Assembly (NCBI RefSeq): GCF_001444405.1
Contig: NZ_CP013187.1
Span: forward strand, 2,170,001-2,234,000
Length of the DNA stretch: 64,000 bases
Direction of reading: 5' to 3'
DNA from: Pseudoalteromonas phenolica
GTDB lineage: Bacteria; Pseudomonadota; Gammaproteobacteria; Enterobacterales; Alteromonadaceae
Made by a program: the position numbers and the translations under genes. Position 1 is the first letter of the stretch; every line of letters starts with the position of its first letter. A model generated the notes under the pieces. That model saw nothing but the letters and a program-made list of their open reading frames with translations, was not told the DNA's origin and made no database searches. This document shows, in pieces, positions 24,138-31,400 of this stretch.

Positions 24138-24668
24138 TTAATTTCTAGATGGATAAATACCAGTCAAGCAAATTTGAAAGTTCACAGCTGAATAAGGCAT
24201 CATATTTGGGTGAGATTCATTTTTTCCAGTTGACCCCACCTGACCACTCGCCATAGCAAACACATTACTAAATGGCTGTGTTTCATAAAAAGTGCCGTTC
24301 TCATTAGACACATTCGCAAGTATAGAGTTAACAGGAGAGGTACTATTCGCTTGACCACTTGAAGCCTGTAGACAATGCGTATGCACGGGCATATCTACTT
24401 CTCTCAATGGGACAGACTCGGAGCCTATTTGCATTCCTATTTGTCGATTTGATAAACCGGGCCCTTGACCGCTCCCCATAGGAATACGTCCCCTCATTTC
24501 TGGCAACGCAAAAGTATTAATACCATTCCCTCCATAAGTAGTACCCAAGAGAGAAAAGAGAGCTTGCTGGTCCGCAATTCCTATAATTTGCCCATTACAT
24601 AACGCCCAATTTTGAATTGAGAAAGTCCCACCAAACATAATAATTTCACCAGTAAAGTTTTCAGACAT
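24138..24668 (-). CDS. Phage tail-collar domain protein (MdpB-like), copy 2
   Basis: A 176-residue tail-collar protein. It shows NWALCNGQIIGIADQQALFSLLGTTYGGNGINTFALPEMRGRIPMGSG, the canonical collar start, then PVHTHCLQA and the conserved end NFQICLTGIYPSRN. The family fold is a trimeric beta-rich fibre tip. It has no signal peptide and no phage gene neighbours. A 39-bp gap separates it from copy 3, and 11 bp from copy 1, so all three are co-transcribed. The collar histidines (VHTH) correspond to a metal-binding HxH used in tail-tip fibres; metal binding here is inferred. Confidence 0.88.
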   Translation of the reverse strand: MSENFTGEIIMFGGTFSIQNWALCNGQIIGIADQQALFSLLGTTYGGNGINTFALPEMRGRIPMGSGQGPGLSNRQIGMQIGSESVPLREVDMPVHTHCLQASSGQANSTSPVNSILANVSNENGTFYETQPFSNVFAMASGQVGSTGKNESHPNMMPYSAVNFQICLTGIYPSRN

Positions 24669-24679
24669 AGTGATTCTCC

Positions 24680-25240
24680 TTAATTTCTAGCCGGATATTC
24701 GCCAATTAATGCTATGGCAAAATTAATAACCGTACTTGGCTGAATATTAGTATGAGCTTGATTACCACCTGATGATGTTGGTAACCCATTTTCGTTAAGC
24801 ATTTTCAATTCGTTAGTAGATAGATTAGATCTATATAGTGGTGAAGCAGCTTCTGATAGATTTCTAGATTTAATCTGAGCGAAAGTATTGTTATCTCCAC
24901 GTGGCTTGTCTGCGTCCAAATTGTCACAACCTAACGAATGACTATGAGACGGCATTTGCTGAATGGTAAGAACAACACTTTCGAGCCCTCCAAACTGACC
25001 CATTTGGAAATTTGTTTGACCATAAGGGTCGAGAAGTTCGCCTTGTGAAACTGGCACTCTACTCCTAAGGTCAGGTACATTAAACTGTTCGTTACCGTCA
25101 CCGCCAAATTGAACGCCTAACAATGAAAATAATGCATTGTTGCTATTAATTGGAAGAACCTGTCCATCACATAATGCATAGTTAACGGGTGCCCAACCAA
25201 AGCCAAATTGAACTATTTGACCTAAAAATGGGTTTGCCAT
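24680..25240 (-). CDS. Phage tail-collar domain protein (MdpB-like), copy 1
   Basis: A 186-residue tail-collar protein starting MANPFLGQIVQFGFGWAPVNYALCDGQ. The signature FSLLGVQFGGDGNEQFNVPDLRSRVPV is followed by the collar motif IQQMPSHSHSLG with HxH, and the protein ends NFAIALIGEYPARN. The shared C-terminal ending with copies 2 and 3 indicates tandem gene duplication followed by divergence of the middle part. It lies 32 bp downstream of the DUF6916-like gene. Function is unknown; the family is often called microcystin-dependent protein after one cyanobacterial member. Confidence 0.88.
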   Translation of the reverse strand: MANPFLGQIVQFGFGWAPVNYALCDGQVLPINSNNALFSLLGVQFGGDGNEQFNVPDLRSRVPVSQGELLDPYGQTNFQMGQFGGLESVVLTIQQMPSHSHSLGCDNLDADKPRGDNNTFAQIKSRNLSEAASPLYRSNLSTNELKMLNENGLPTSSGGNQAHTNIQPSTVINFAIALIGEYPARN

Positions 25241-25272
25241 ATATATTTTCCTTATAAAAATTGCATCTTAAA

Positions 25273-25653
25273 TTAAGAAGTTTTCAATGCTTTCTCTTCA
25301 GCTCTTAACTTTTTATCAAAGTTAAAGCAAAATTCGAGCTCTGTTTCACTATTAGGACTGCTAAATAGATCATAAATACCCAGCTCGTTGAAATTAACTC
25401 TGTAATAACCTTGAGTTAAAACAACATCTTGTTTGGGACAAACATCTAAGTAAATTACAAATGACTCCCAACGCTTGCCCTCTGTTTTACCAATAACAAC
25501 CTCATCAATTTGTGCTTTGAATGACTGATTGCTTGTCAACGACGTGATTTCAATCGTATTCCCTTCCATTGGCTTAAGTGACTCTAAACTTAACTTAATT
25601 AAGCTTTGTGCGAAGTTTATATCACCAATTTCTTGCTGTTCGTTTTCAGGCAT
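25273..25653 (-). CDS. DUF6916-like protein
   Basis: A 126-residue cytoplasmic-type protein with no signal peptide or membrane segment. The pattern is a small beta-sandwich candidate: IEITSLTSNQSFKAQIDEV, then VIYLDVCPKQDVVLTQGYYRVNFNELGIYDLFSSP. This matches my recollection of the DUF6916 family, which is commonly found beside tail-collar proteins; the biochemical role is unknown. It is the first gene of the operon with the three collar genes and starts about 455 bp from the divergent GNAT gene. In phage-like systems a small sandwich protein next to fibres could act as a chaperone or scaffold; this is inference. Confidence 0.65.
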   Translation of the reverse strand: MPENEQQEIGDINFAQSLIKLSLESLKPMEGNTIEITSLTSNQSFKAQIDEVVIGKTEGKRWESFVIYLDVCPKQDVVLTQGYYRVNFNELGIYDLFSSPNSETELEFCFNFDKKLRAEEKALKTS

Positions 25654-26108
25654 GATTTGTCCTTAATTTAATTTTAAATTTTTAAGCGCTTTAATAATCA
25701 TTCGAAAGCGTTTCGATATTATGATTTAAGCTTGCACAACAATTTAACAATTACAATTATATAATTGCAGATTAGTCAGAAAACTTGAATATTTAGTACA
25801 TTACACCGCATTACACGACATTCCATACGACCACCATTTTCAGAGTCTGCATTTAACAAAAAATATAAAAAAACAAAATAAAAAATGAAGATGGAAATAA
25901 AAGTTAAGACATTGATTTATATAAACTAAATAAAAATAAACCAGTAAAAAATCACTGTGTTTCAGACTCTATTTATAAGCTTAAAAAATAATTTGAGGGA
26001 CCTTTTTTTAGCATAATCCTATGTATTGCTATTACCTGAAAAGCAGACTAGCATATAAAAACTTCAATAATTAAACGGTCGTAGAGTAAATAGTTAAGGA
26101 AAATATTT
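25654..26108. other. Divergent intergenic region, AT-rich
   Basis: The region separates the collar operon (minus) from the GNAT gene (plus). It is very AT-rich, with A-tracts at 25850-25950 suggestive of intrinsic curvature. Two palindromic sites are near the collar operon start (25684-25691 and 25702-25716). No coding sequence is apparent. Confidence 0.6.
25702..25716. promoter_or_regulatory. Palindromic operator candidate upstream of the collar operon
   Basis: TCGAAAGCGTTTCGA has 6-bp arms around GCG and recalls LacI-family operators. A second palindrome, AAGCGCTT, lies at 25684-25691. Both are 30-65 bp upstream of the DUF6916-like start codon, where a repressor could act. The regulator is unknown. 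Confidence 0.35.
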
Positions 26109-26648
26109 ATGTTCAATAACTCCATGCAAGGTGGGTTAGTTATCCGCCCATCTAATGATAGAGACAAGCCTTTTCTAATGAATTTGTACAATAGTACCCG
26201 TGACGACCTTAAACACGTGGACGCGAGCCATGATTTCATTGAAGAATTGATTGAGATGCAATTTAAAGCACAATTCGAAGGCTACGGGGAGCAATTTCCT
26301 AATGCATTTTATTTTGTCATTGAGAGACAACAAGAAAAGATTGGCAGAATAGCGGTTGATTTTGGCCATAATGAAGTTCGAATCATAGATATTTCGTTTA
26401 TCAAAGCAGCTCAAAATAAAGGCTACGGCAGCGTCGTCATTAATGCATTAAAATCAGCTGCAGAACAAAACAAAGTCCCTCTCACTCTAACCGTGCTTCA
26501 TTCGAATGTTTCAGCAATAAACCTATACCAGAAACTTGGCTTTAAGATTGTTGAAAATAAATTACCACACGCGTTAATGATGTGGTTGCCAGAGTCGAAA
26601 ACTGCCAGATTTTCAGTAAATTCATCACACTTCGAATTATCAAATTGA
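26109..26648 (+). CDS. GNAT family N-acetyltransferase
   Basis: A 179-residue acetyltransferase. The GNAT core is visible: IRPSNDRDKPFLMNLY at the start, beta-4 ISFIKAAQNKGYGS with the acetyl-CoA pyrophosphate loop QNKGYGS (Q-x-x-G-x-G), then LTVLHSNVSAINLYQKLGFKIVE, the motif-B signature. The substrate cannot be told from sequence; RimI-like protein N-terminal acetylation or small-molecule acetylation are both possible. It is the first plus-strand gene opposite the collar operon and 28 bp before the Tat-exported protein gene. GNAT genes beside collar proteins are a recurring association as I recall, so the acetylated target may be a fibre protein. Confidence 0.88.
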   Translation: MFNNSMQGGLVIRPSNDRDKPFLMNLYNSTRDDLKHVDASHDFIEELIEMQFKAQFEGYGEQFPNAFYFVIERQQEKIGRIAVDFGHNEVRIIDISFIKAAQNKGYGSVVINALKSAAEQNKVPLTLTVLHSNVSAINLYQKLGFKIVENKLPHALMMWLPESKTARFSVNSSHFELSN

Positions 26649-26676
26649 TGTAAAAATACTAAAAAGGAATATATTC

Positions 26677-27216
26677 ATGACAGCATCAAGTAGACGACAA
26701 TTCCTAAAAGCAGCTGCTGCAGCAAGCGCTTTAACAACACTTTCACATGCAAGCGCAAATACAATTATTTCGCCCACGACCCGCTTTGTAAGCCAAGAGA
26801 ACGATTACCATACTCCTCCGAAAGACAAGCGTGTGACCCCTGTCATTATTTTTGCTCGTTTCACGCCTGAAACTACAAACCCAACCTTTGGACATGAGCG
26901 TAAAAGTGAAATCACCTGGCAATTTTCTACTGAAAATGACTTTAGCGAAGTTGTATCTGAAGGTTCTATGATCCATTTAGGAGAAAAATCATTTTCACTA
27001 GATGTTAGTTTAGAGCAGGTCCCTTCTGGAACGACAATTTATGCAAGATTTTTATATAAAGGGTGTTTTTTAGAGTCTCAAACTGAACTACCAAGTACCG
27101 ATTACAGCTACTCTCTAAAGCCTAATAGAACCATCAAGACCTCACTGATAAACCTCAGAAAGAAGAAGACTGACGTCATCTTAGAAACTAATTTAAAAGC
27201 ACAATCAATGGCTTAA
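26677..27216 (+). CDS. Tat-exported protein resembling the PhoD N-terminal domain
   Basis: A 179-residue protein with a clear twin-arginine signal (SRRQFLKAAAAASALTTL, cleavage about ASA, residue 27). The mature part contains TPVIIFARFTPE, an ITWQFSTENDFSEVV strand pair and VPSGTTIYARFLYKG, which fits the fibronectin-like N-terminal domain of PhoD-type phosphatases (usually WTRVTP...V.W.V..D..F..V...G...Y.RF). The metallophosphatase domain that normally follows is absent. The gene has a good AAGGA ribosome site and follows the GNAT gene. Its export by Tat suggests it folds, perhaps with a cofactor or partner, before leaving the cytoplasm. The function is not known. Confidence 0.72.
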   Translation: MTASSRRQFLKAAAAASALTTLSHASANTIISPTTRFVSQENDYHTPPKDKRVTPVIIFARFTPETTNPTFGHERKSEITWQFSTENDFSEVVSEGSMIHLGEKSFSLDVSLEQVPSGTTIYARFLYKGCFLESQTELPSTDYSYSLKPNRTIKTSLINLRKKKTDVILETNLKAQSMA

Positions 27217-27234
27217 ATCTATTGTATGTTTTAA

Positions 27235-27266
27235 AAAGAAAGCCCTAATTTATAGGTGCTTTCTTT
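27235..27266. terminator. Probable terminator after the GNAT / Tat-protein pair
   Basis: AAAGAAAGC and GCTTTCTTT form a 9-bp stem with an inner CCTA/TAGG extension, 18 bp past the stop codon. The run of T after it is short, so termination may be partial. Confidence 0.5.
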
Positions 27267-27326
27267 GAGTTTAACGATTTTCACCTCGATATCCTTACTT
27301 ATGTGTTTATTAATCAAAGGTTTGCT

Positions 27327-29153
27327 ATGCCTGCTATTTCTTACGCCTTCTTAGGAATAAAATTTAATCCTACAAAATTAAAACAAGATCTTTCAAAAAT
27401 GTTGGATGAACAGTTTTGGGTCGAACATGTAAATTCAAACGCCCATAAAGGCGGTTGGCAAGTCAGGCCATTAAGGTGTAAATCTCAATTAATTTACACA
27501 TCACCAATACTTCAAGCCTTTAGCATTGAGGGCACTGAGGCATATCAAAACTTACCAGCTTTGGATTCAGCAGTTGAGTTTAAAAGTGCATTATCTCAAC
27601 TCAAATGCAAAATTAAGTCAGTTAGGCTTATGCGTTTAGACCCTGGCTGTCACATAAAACCTCATAGAGATAAAGGCTTGAGCTTAGAGCAAGGAGAGGC
27701 CCGTATTCATATTCCAATTCAAACTTCTGAAAATCTCAAGTTCCTTGTGGACGGACAAATTGTTCCAATGTCTGCTGGCGAGTGTTGGTATATTAATGCT
27801 GATCAGATCCACGAAGTACAAAATTTAGGGTCCGAGAGTCGAATTAACCTTGTTATTGACTGCGAGGTATCTGACTGGTTAAGAGATAAAGTTTATAAAC
27901 ACAGCGTCGAAAATATTAACGAAAAATTAGATTTTAAAACCCAAACAGAACAGCTCATTCAAAAAGTACTGAAAGTTGAAAGAAACAGACTGTATCAATA
28001 TGCTTCTGAGATTCAGTCTTGGGTTAAGCAAATAAGCAATTTAACTGGATTGGGAGAGCCTGTTGAATCTGGTTGTGATAAAGGGACTCTCACCAAATAC
28101 GGTAAAGCTTGTTCGACCATTACTGCTATGCGATGTGCACAAGAGTTTATGCGCACAATGCAATTTTGGCGCGGAACATATGAAGCTATTAACTATCAAC
28201 TTCAAAACCATAAGACAATAAACATACTATATGCAGGTACAGGCCCATTTGGCACGATTTTATTGCCTATCTTACATTTATTTCCAGACAGTCGGGTAAG
28301 GGTGCACTTACTGGATATTCATCAAGAATCTATTTCATATCTCAAAAAAGTAATTGAATACCTAAATCTAGGCAAATTCATTGAGACTATAGAATGTGTA
28401 GATGCAACGAAATGGTCATCAACATTAAAATTTGATGTATTAATATCCGAGACAATGAAAGCAATGCTAGAACAAGAGCCACAGGTAGAAATATTTACTC
28501 ACCTGGAGCCATTATTAAATCATGAAGGTAGTTTAATCCCTCAAGAAATCGTACTTAGTGCCTCATTGACCCAAAGTAAAAATTTTAGTGAAAATTATTA
28601 TTTAGGTGAAATCGCCACCTTGAATAGAGAGTCAGTAAAAAGAATCCAGTCAGAAGGTGTGGATGCTTTATCTCGCAGAATAAGAATGCCCGAGACAAGT
28701 GAACGCTTTAAAGCCCTTGAGCTAAATACAGTCGTAAAGATATTCGGCAAACATAGCTTGGATAAAAATGAATGTAGTCTAAATTTACCTAAACTTCATT
28801 ATCTAAAAGCCAGGGCAAACACGTTTATGACTTTTAAATATCATAAAATAGCCTATCCAAAATTCGATTTTGAATATGTAGCAGTGCAATGTGATTCTGA
28901 ACTACCTCTTATTAGTAGAGAAGATTCTAAGGTAATGAATACGCCTGGCTTGGCAAGATATTGGCACAAACAGTTTAAGGCTTGTTCTGGAAAGACGGTC
29001 AAAGAACTTGAAACTGAATTTGATGAAGATAGACAATTATTCGAACAGCTAGGTATAAATATTTTCTCTGCGCTCGCTTTTATTCAGGGTAACAAAGCGA
29101 GCTTAGAAGAATTTGAAAACTGGTTAGATGAACAACTTGCTGTGAATAATTAA
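27327..29153 (+). CDS. Asp/Asn beta-hydroxylase-like domain fused to a PRMT-like methyltransferase
   Basis: A 608-residue two-domain protein. The N-terminal part (about 40-185) resembles the aspartyl/asparaginyl beta-hydroxylase family of Fe(II)/2-oxoglutarate oxygenases: LDPGCHIKPHRDKG supplies His113 and Asp115, IHEVQN gives His162 and SRINLVID gives Arg172 for 2-oxoglutarate. The central part (about 290-430) has a class I SAM-methyltransferase motif ILYAGTGPFGTILLP, VHLLDIHQ and DVLISETM, the last resembling the SE double-glutamate loop of protein arginine methyltransferases; NHEGSLIPQEI fits the PRMT G-G-x-x-x-P position. The remaining 180 residues are unassigned. ATG at 27327 is chosen because AAAGG lies six bases upstream; a GTG at 27303 is in frame but has no site. 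The likely role is peptidyl hydroxylation and methylation; the target is unknown. Confidence 0.78.
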   Translation: MPAISYAFLGIKFNPTKLKQDLSKMLDEQFWVEHVNSNAHKGGWQVRPLRCKSQLIYTSPILQAFSIEGTEAYQNLPALDSAVEFKSALSQLKCKIKSVRLMRLDPGCHIKPHRDKGLSLEQGEARIHIPIQTSENLKFLVDGQIVPMSAGECWYINADQIHEVQNLGSESRINLVIDCEVSDWLRDKVYKHSVENINEKLDFKTQTEQLIQKVLKVERNRLYQYASEIQSWVKQISNLTGLGEPVESGCDKGTLTKYGKACSTITAMRCAQEFMRTMQFWRGTYEAINYQLQNHKTINILYAGTGPFGTILLPILHLFPDSRVRVHLLDIHQESISYLKKVIEYLNLGKFIETIECVDATKWSSTLKFDVLISETMKAMLEQEPQVEIFTHLEPLLNHEGSLIPQEIVLSASLTQSKNFSENYYLGEIATLNRESVKRIQSEGVDALSRRIRMPETSERFKALELNTVVKIFGKHSLDKNECSLNLPKLHYLKARANTFMTFKYHKIAYPKFDFEYVAVQCDSELPLISREDSKVMNTPGLARYWHKQFKACSGKTVKELETEFDEDRQLFEQLGINIFSALAFIQGNKASLEEFENWLDEQLAVNN

Positions 29154-29184
29154 AAAACTTAGCTATCAAACTCGGTTGTTTTAT

Positions 29185-30189
29185 CTATTCTTTAGGCACC
29201 AAATCAAAATGCAGATAAGCCGCATTTGACGCAATACGCCCTCTTGGCGTGCGCTGAATAAAGCCTTGTTGAATTAAGAAAGGTTCAATGACATCTTCAA
29301 TGGTTTCACGCTCTTCACCGATGGCCGCCGCGATATTATCTAGGCCGACTGGACCACCAGCAAATTTTTCAATGAGTGCAAGCAGATACTTTCTGTCCAT
29401 GTAGTCGAAGCCGCATTTATCGACATCGACCATATCTAGGGCTTGTTTTGCGATATCTTGACTGACTTTACCGTCGCCTTTCACTTGGGCAAAGTCTCTC
29501 ACTCGGCGTAATAAACGATTAGCAATACGCGGGGTACCACGAGAGCGACGTGCCACTTCATCGGCCCCTTCTGGGCTAATAGCTAGGTCTAAATAGTATG
29601 CCGAACGAGAAATAATAGTTGCTAAATCTGCAGCTGAGTAAAATTCTAAACGCTGCACAATACCAAAACGGTCACGCAGCGGTGACGTTAACGACCCAGC
29701 GCGCGTGGTGGCACCGATCAGTGTAAATGGTGGCAGGTCTAGTTTAATCGACCGTGCCGCAGGCCCCTCACCTATCATGATATCAAGCTGATAGTCTTCC
29801 ATTGCAGGGTAAAGAATTTCTTCTACCTGTGGGCTCAAACGGTGAATTTCGTCAATAAACAGCACGTCACCTTCTTCTAAATTGGTAAGCAATGCTGCTA
29901 AGTCACCGGCTTTTTCGAGTACAGGACCCGACGTAGTCTTAATATTCACTTCAAGCTCGTTAGCAACAATATTGGCAAGAGTTGTTTTACCAAGACCTGG
30001 AGGGCCGAAGATCAAAAGGTGATCGAGTGCTTCTTGACGAGATCGAGCAGCCTCAATGAAAATTTCCATCTGTTTTTTTACATGGGGCTGGCCTGTGTAG
30101 TCATCTAATAACTTTGGCCGAATGGCTCTGTCTATTACTTCTTCGTTGCCTTGAACACTTGGCTCAATCAGTCTATCAGCTTCAATCAT
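29185..30189 (-). CDS. ruvB: Holliday junction branch-migration ATPase RuvB
   Basis: The hexameric motor of RuvABC, pulling DNA through Holliday junctions during recombination and fork repair. The 334-residue length is typical. Residues show Walker A GPPGLGKTTLANIVA (about 62-76), Walker B LFIDEIHRL, sensor 1 GATTRAG and the arginine finger region LRDRFGI. The C-terminal winged helix contains RTPRGRIA. It is the last gene of ruvCAB, nine bases after ruvA. Confidence 0.98.
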   Translation of the reverse strand: MIEADRLIEPSVQGNEEVIDRAIRPKLLDDYTGQPHVKKQMEIFIEAARSRQEALDHLLIFGPPGLGKTTLANIVANELEVNIKTTSGPVLEKAGDLAALLTNLEEGDVLFIDEIHRLSPQVEEILYPAMEDYQLDIMIGEGPAARSIKLDLPPFTLIGATTRAGSLTSPLRDRFGIVQRLEFYSAADLATIISRSAYYLDLAISPEGADEVARRSRGTPRIANRLLRRVRDFAQVKGDGKVSQDIAKQALDMVDVDKCGFDYMDRKYLLALIEKFAGGPVGLDNIAAAIGEERETIEDVIEPFLIQQGFIQRTPRGRIASNAAYLHFDLVPKE

Positions 30190-30197
30190 AAGGGTTA

Positions 30198-30815
30198 TTA
30201 CATCATAGATTTAAGCGCTTCTTTAATCAGCGCTTCGGTATTCATATCTGGCTGGCTTACTGCCTTCACCGCTTTTTGTGCTTGCGCTAGTTTATAGCCT
30301 AATGCGAGTAATGCAGCAACTGCATCATCGGCTGGATTATTGGCAACCGTCGGATCTTCTTGTGGCGCAATGACTGCATTATCACTAAATGGCGTGAGTA
30401 AATCATTGCCGAAGTCTTTTAAGCGATCTTTCATTTCTAGCACTAAACGTTCAGCGGTTTTCTTACCTACGCCCGGAATTTTCACCAAAGTGGTCGCATC
30501 TTCGTTATTCACACAGTGGATGAATTGCTCAGCTGACATACCCGATAAAATCGCTAAACCGAGTTTTGGACCAACACCATTGGCTTTTATGAGCTCTCGA
30601 AATAAAGCACGCTCTTTTTTATGATTAAAACCAAATAGCAACTGGGCGTCTTCTCGTACCACAAAATGCGTATAAATCGCTGCTTGCTCGCCAACATTAG
30701 GCAACTCATAGAAACAGGTCATTGGCATTTGAACTTCGTAACCTACCCCATTTACATCAAGTAAAATTTCCGGTGGTTGTTTTTCTAATAGTGTGCCGCT
30801 TAGTCTTCCAATCAT
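30198..30815 (-). CDS. ruvA: Holliday junction DNA-binding protein RuvA
   Basis: The 205-residue RuvA tetramer holds the Holliday junction in a square-planar form and loads RuvB. Domain I is at residues 1-65 (MIGRLSGTLLEK, HFVVREDA), the double helix-hairpin-helix domain at about 70-140 (ANGVGPKLGLAIL and IPGVGKKTAERLVLEM) and the RuvB-contacting C-terminal domain at about 160-205 (AVAALLALGYKLAQAQKAV). The stop lies nine bases before ruvB and the start five bases after the ruvC stop. Confidence 0.98.
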   Translation of the reverse strand: MIGRLSGTLLEKQPPEILLDVNGVGYEVQMPMTCFYELPNVGEQAAIYTHFVVREDAQLLFGFNHKKERALFRELIKANGVGPKLGLAILSGMSAEQFIHCVNNEDATTLVKIPGVGKKTAERLVLEMKDRLKDFGNDLLTPFSDNAVIAPQEDPTVANNPADDAVAALLALGYKLAQAQKAVKAVSQPDMNTEALIKEALKSMM

Positions 30816-30820
30816 GTTTA

Positions 30821-31342
30821 TTACCTTAATCTTCGACGAACCGTTTTACTGGCGTTACCAGCTAAACGAATTAAATTTTGCTCAGAATGTGCATGACAAA
30901 TGGCAATGGCTAATGCATCTGCGGCATCGGCTTGCGGTGTGCCAGGTAACTTCAAGATACGTTTCACCATTTCTTGAACTTGCTCTTTTTTAGCGCCACC
31001 TGTGCCTACAACCGCTTGTTTTACTTGCCTAGCTGAGTATTCATAGACAGGAACATCTTGCATAGTTGCAGCAACAATTGCTGCGCCTCGGGCTTGCCCT
31101 AGTTTTAATGCAGAGTCTGGATTATGTGCCATAAATACTTGCTCAATGCCAAAGCTTTGCGGGTTAAATTGCTCCACCAGCTGGGTAACACCTTGGAAGA
31201 TCATTTTTAATCGGGTCGGAAAATCATGCTCACCCACTTTAATACAACCACTGCCTAAGTAGGTAAACTTACTTCCTTGATGATCAATCACGCCGTACCC
31301 AGTAAACCTTGAACCGGGATCTATGCCTAAAATTACAGCCAA
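30821..31342 (-). CDS. ruvC: Holliday junction resolvase RuvC
   Basis: The 173-residue nuclease cleaves Holliday junctions after branch migration. The catalytic acidic residues are visible: Asp7 in ILGIDPGSRFTGYG, Glu in FGIEQVF (about 67) and the ADAADALAIAICH region near the end. It is the first gene of ruvCAB. An SOS box lies 39-58 bp upstream, so the operon is probably LexA-controlled. Confidence 0.98.
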   Translation of the reverse strand: MAVILGIDPGSRFTGYGVIDHQGSKFTYLGSGCIKVGEHDFPTRLKMIFQGVTQLVEQFNPQSFGIEQVFMAHNPDSALKLGQARGAAIVAATMQDVPVYEYSARQVKQAVVGTGGAKKEQVQEMVKRILKLPGTPQADAADALAIAICHAHSEQNLIRLAGNASKTVRRRLR

Positions 31343-31361
31343 AGCACATTCTCATTTATTT

Positions 31362-31380
31362 TTTTGGCATAATGCCAAAA
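31362..31380. repeat. 19-bp palindrome upstream of ruvC
   Basis: TTTTGGCATAATGCCAAAA has 9-bp arms around a single central A and lies 20-38 bp upstream of ruvC, just after the histidine kinase stop. It could bind a regulator or form part of the kinase terminator, but there is no T-tract in the minus direction. Confidence 0.35.
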
Positions 31381-31400
31381 TACTGTATGAATTACCAGTT
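31381..31400 (-). promoter_or_regulatory. LexA-type SOS box of ruvCAB
   Basis: On the minus strand AACTGGTAATTCATACAGTA matches the gammaproteobacterial LexA pattern CTG-N10-CAG with AT-rich centre and T-A flanks. It lies 39-58 bp upstream of the ruvC start. LexA control of ruvAB is established in E. coli. Confidence 0.75.

Noticed and set aside
23526..25653. Prophage remnant
   Set aside because: Tail-collar domains are the only phage-like feature; no integrase, capsid, terminase, lysis or baseplate genes, and the genes form an ordinary operon with a terminator.
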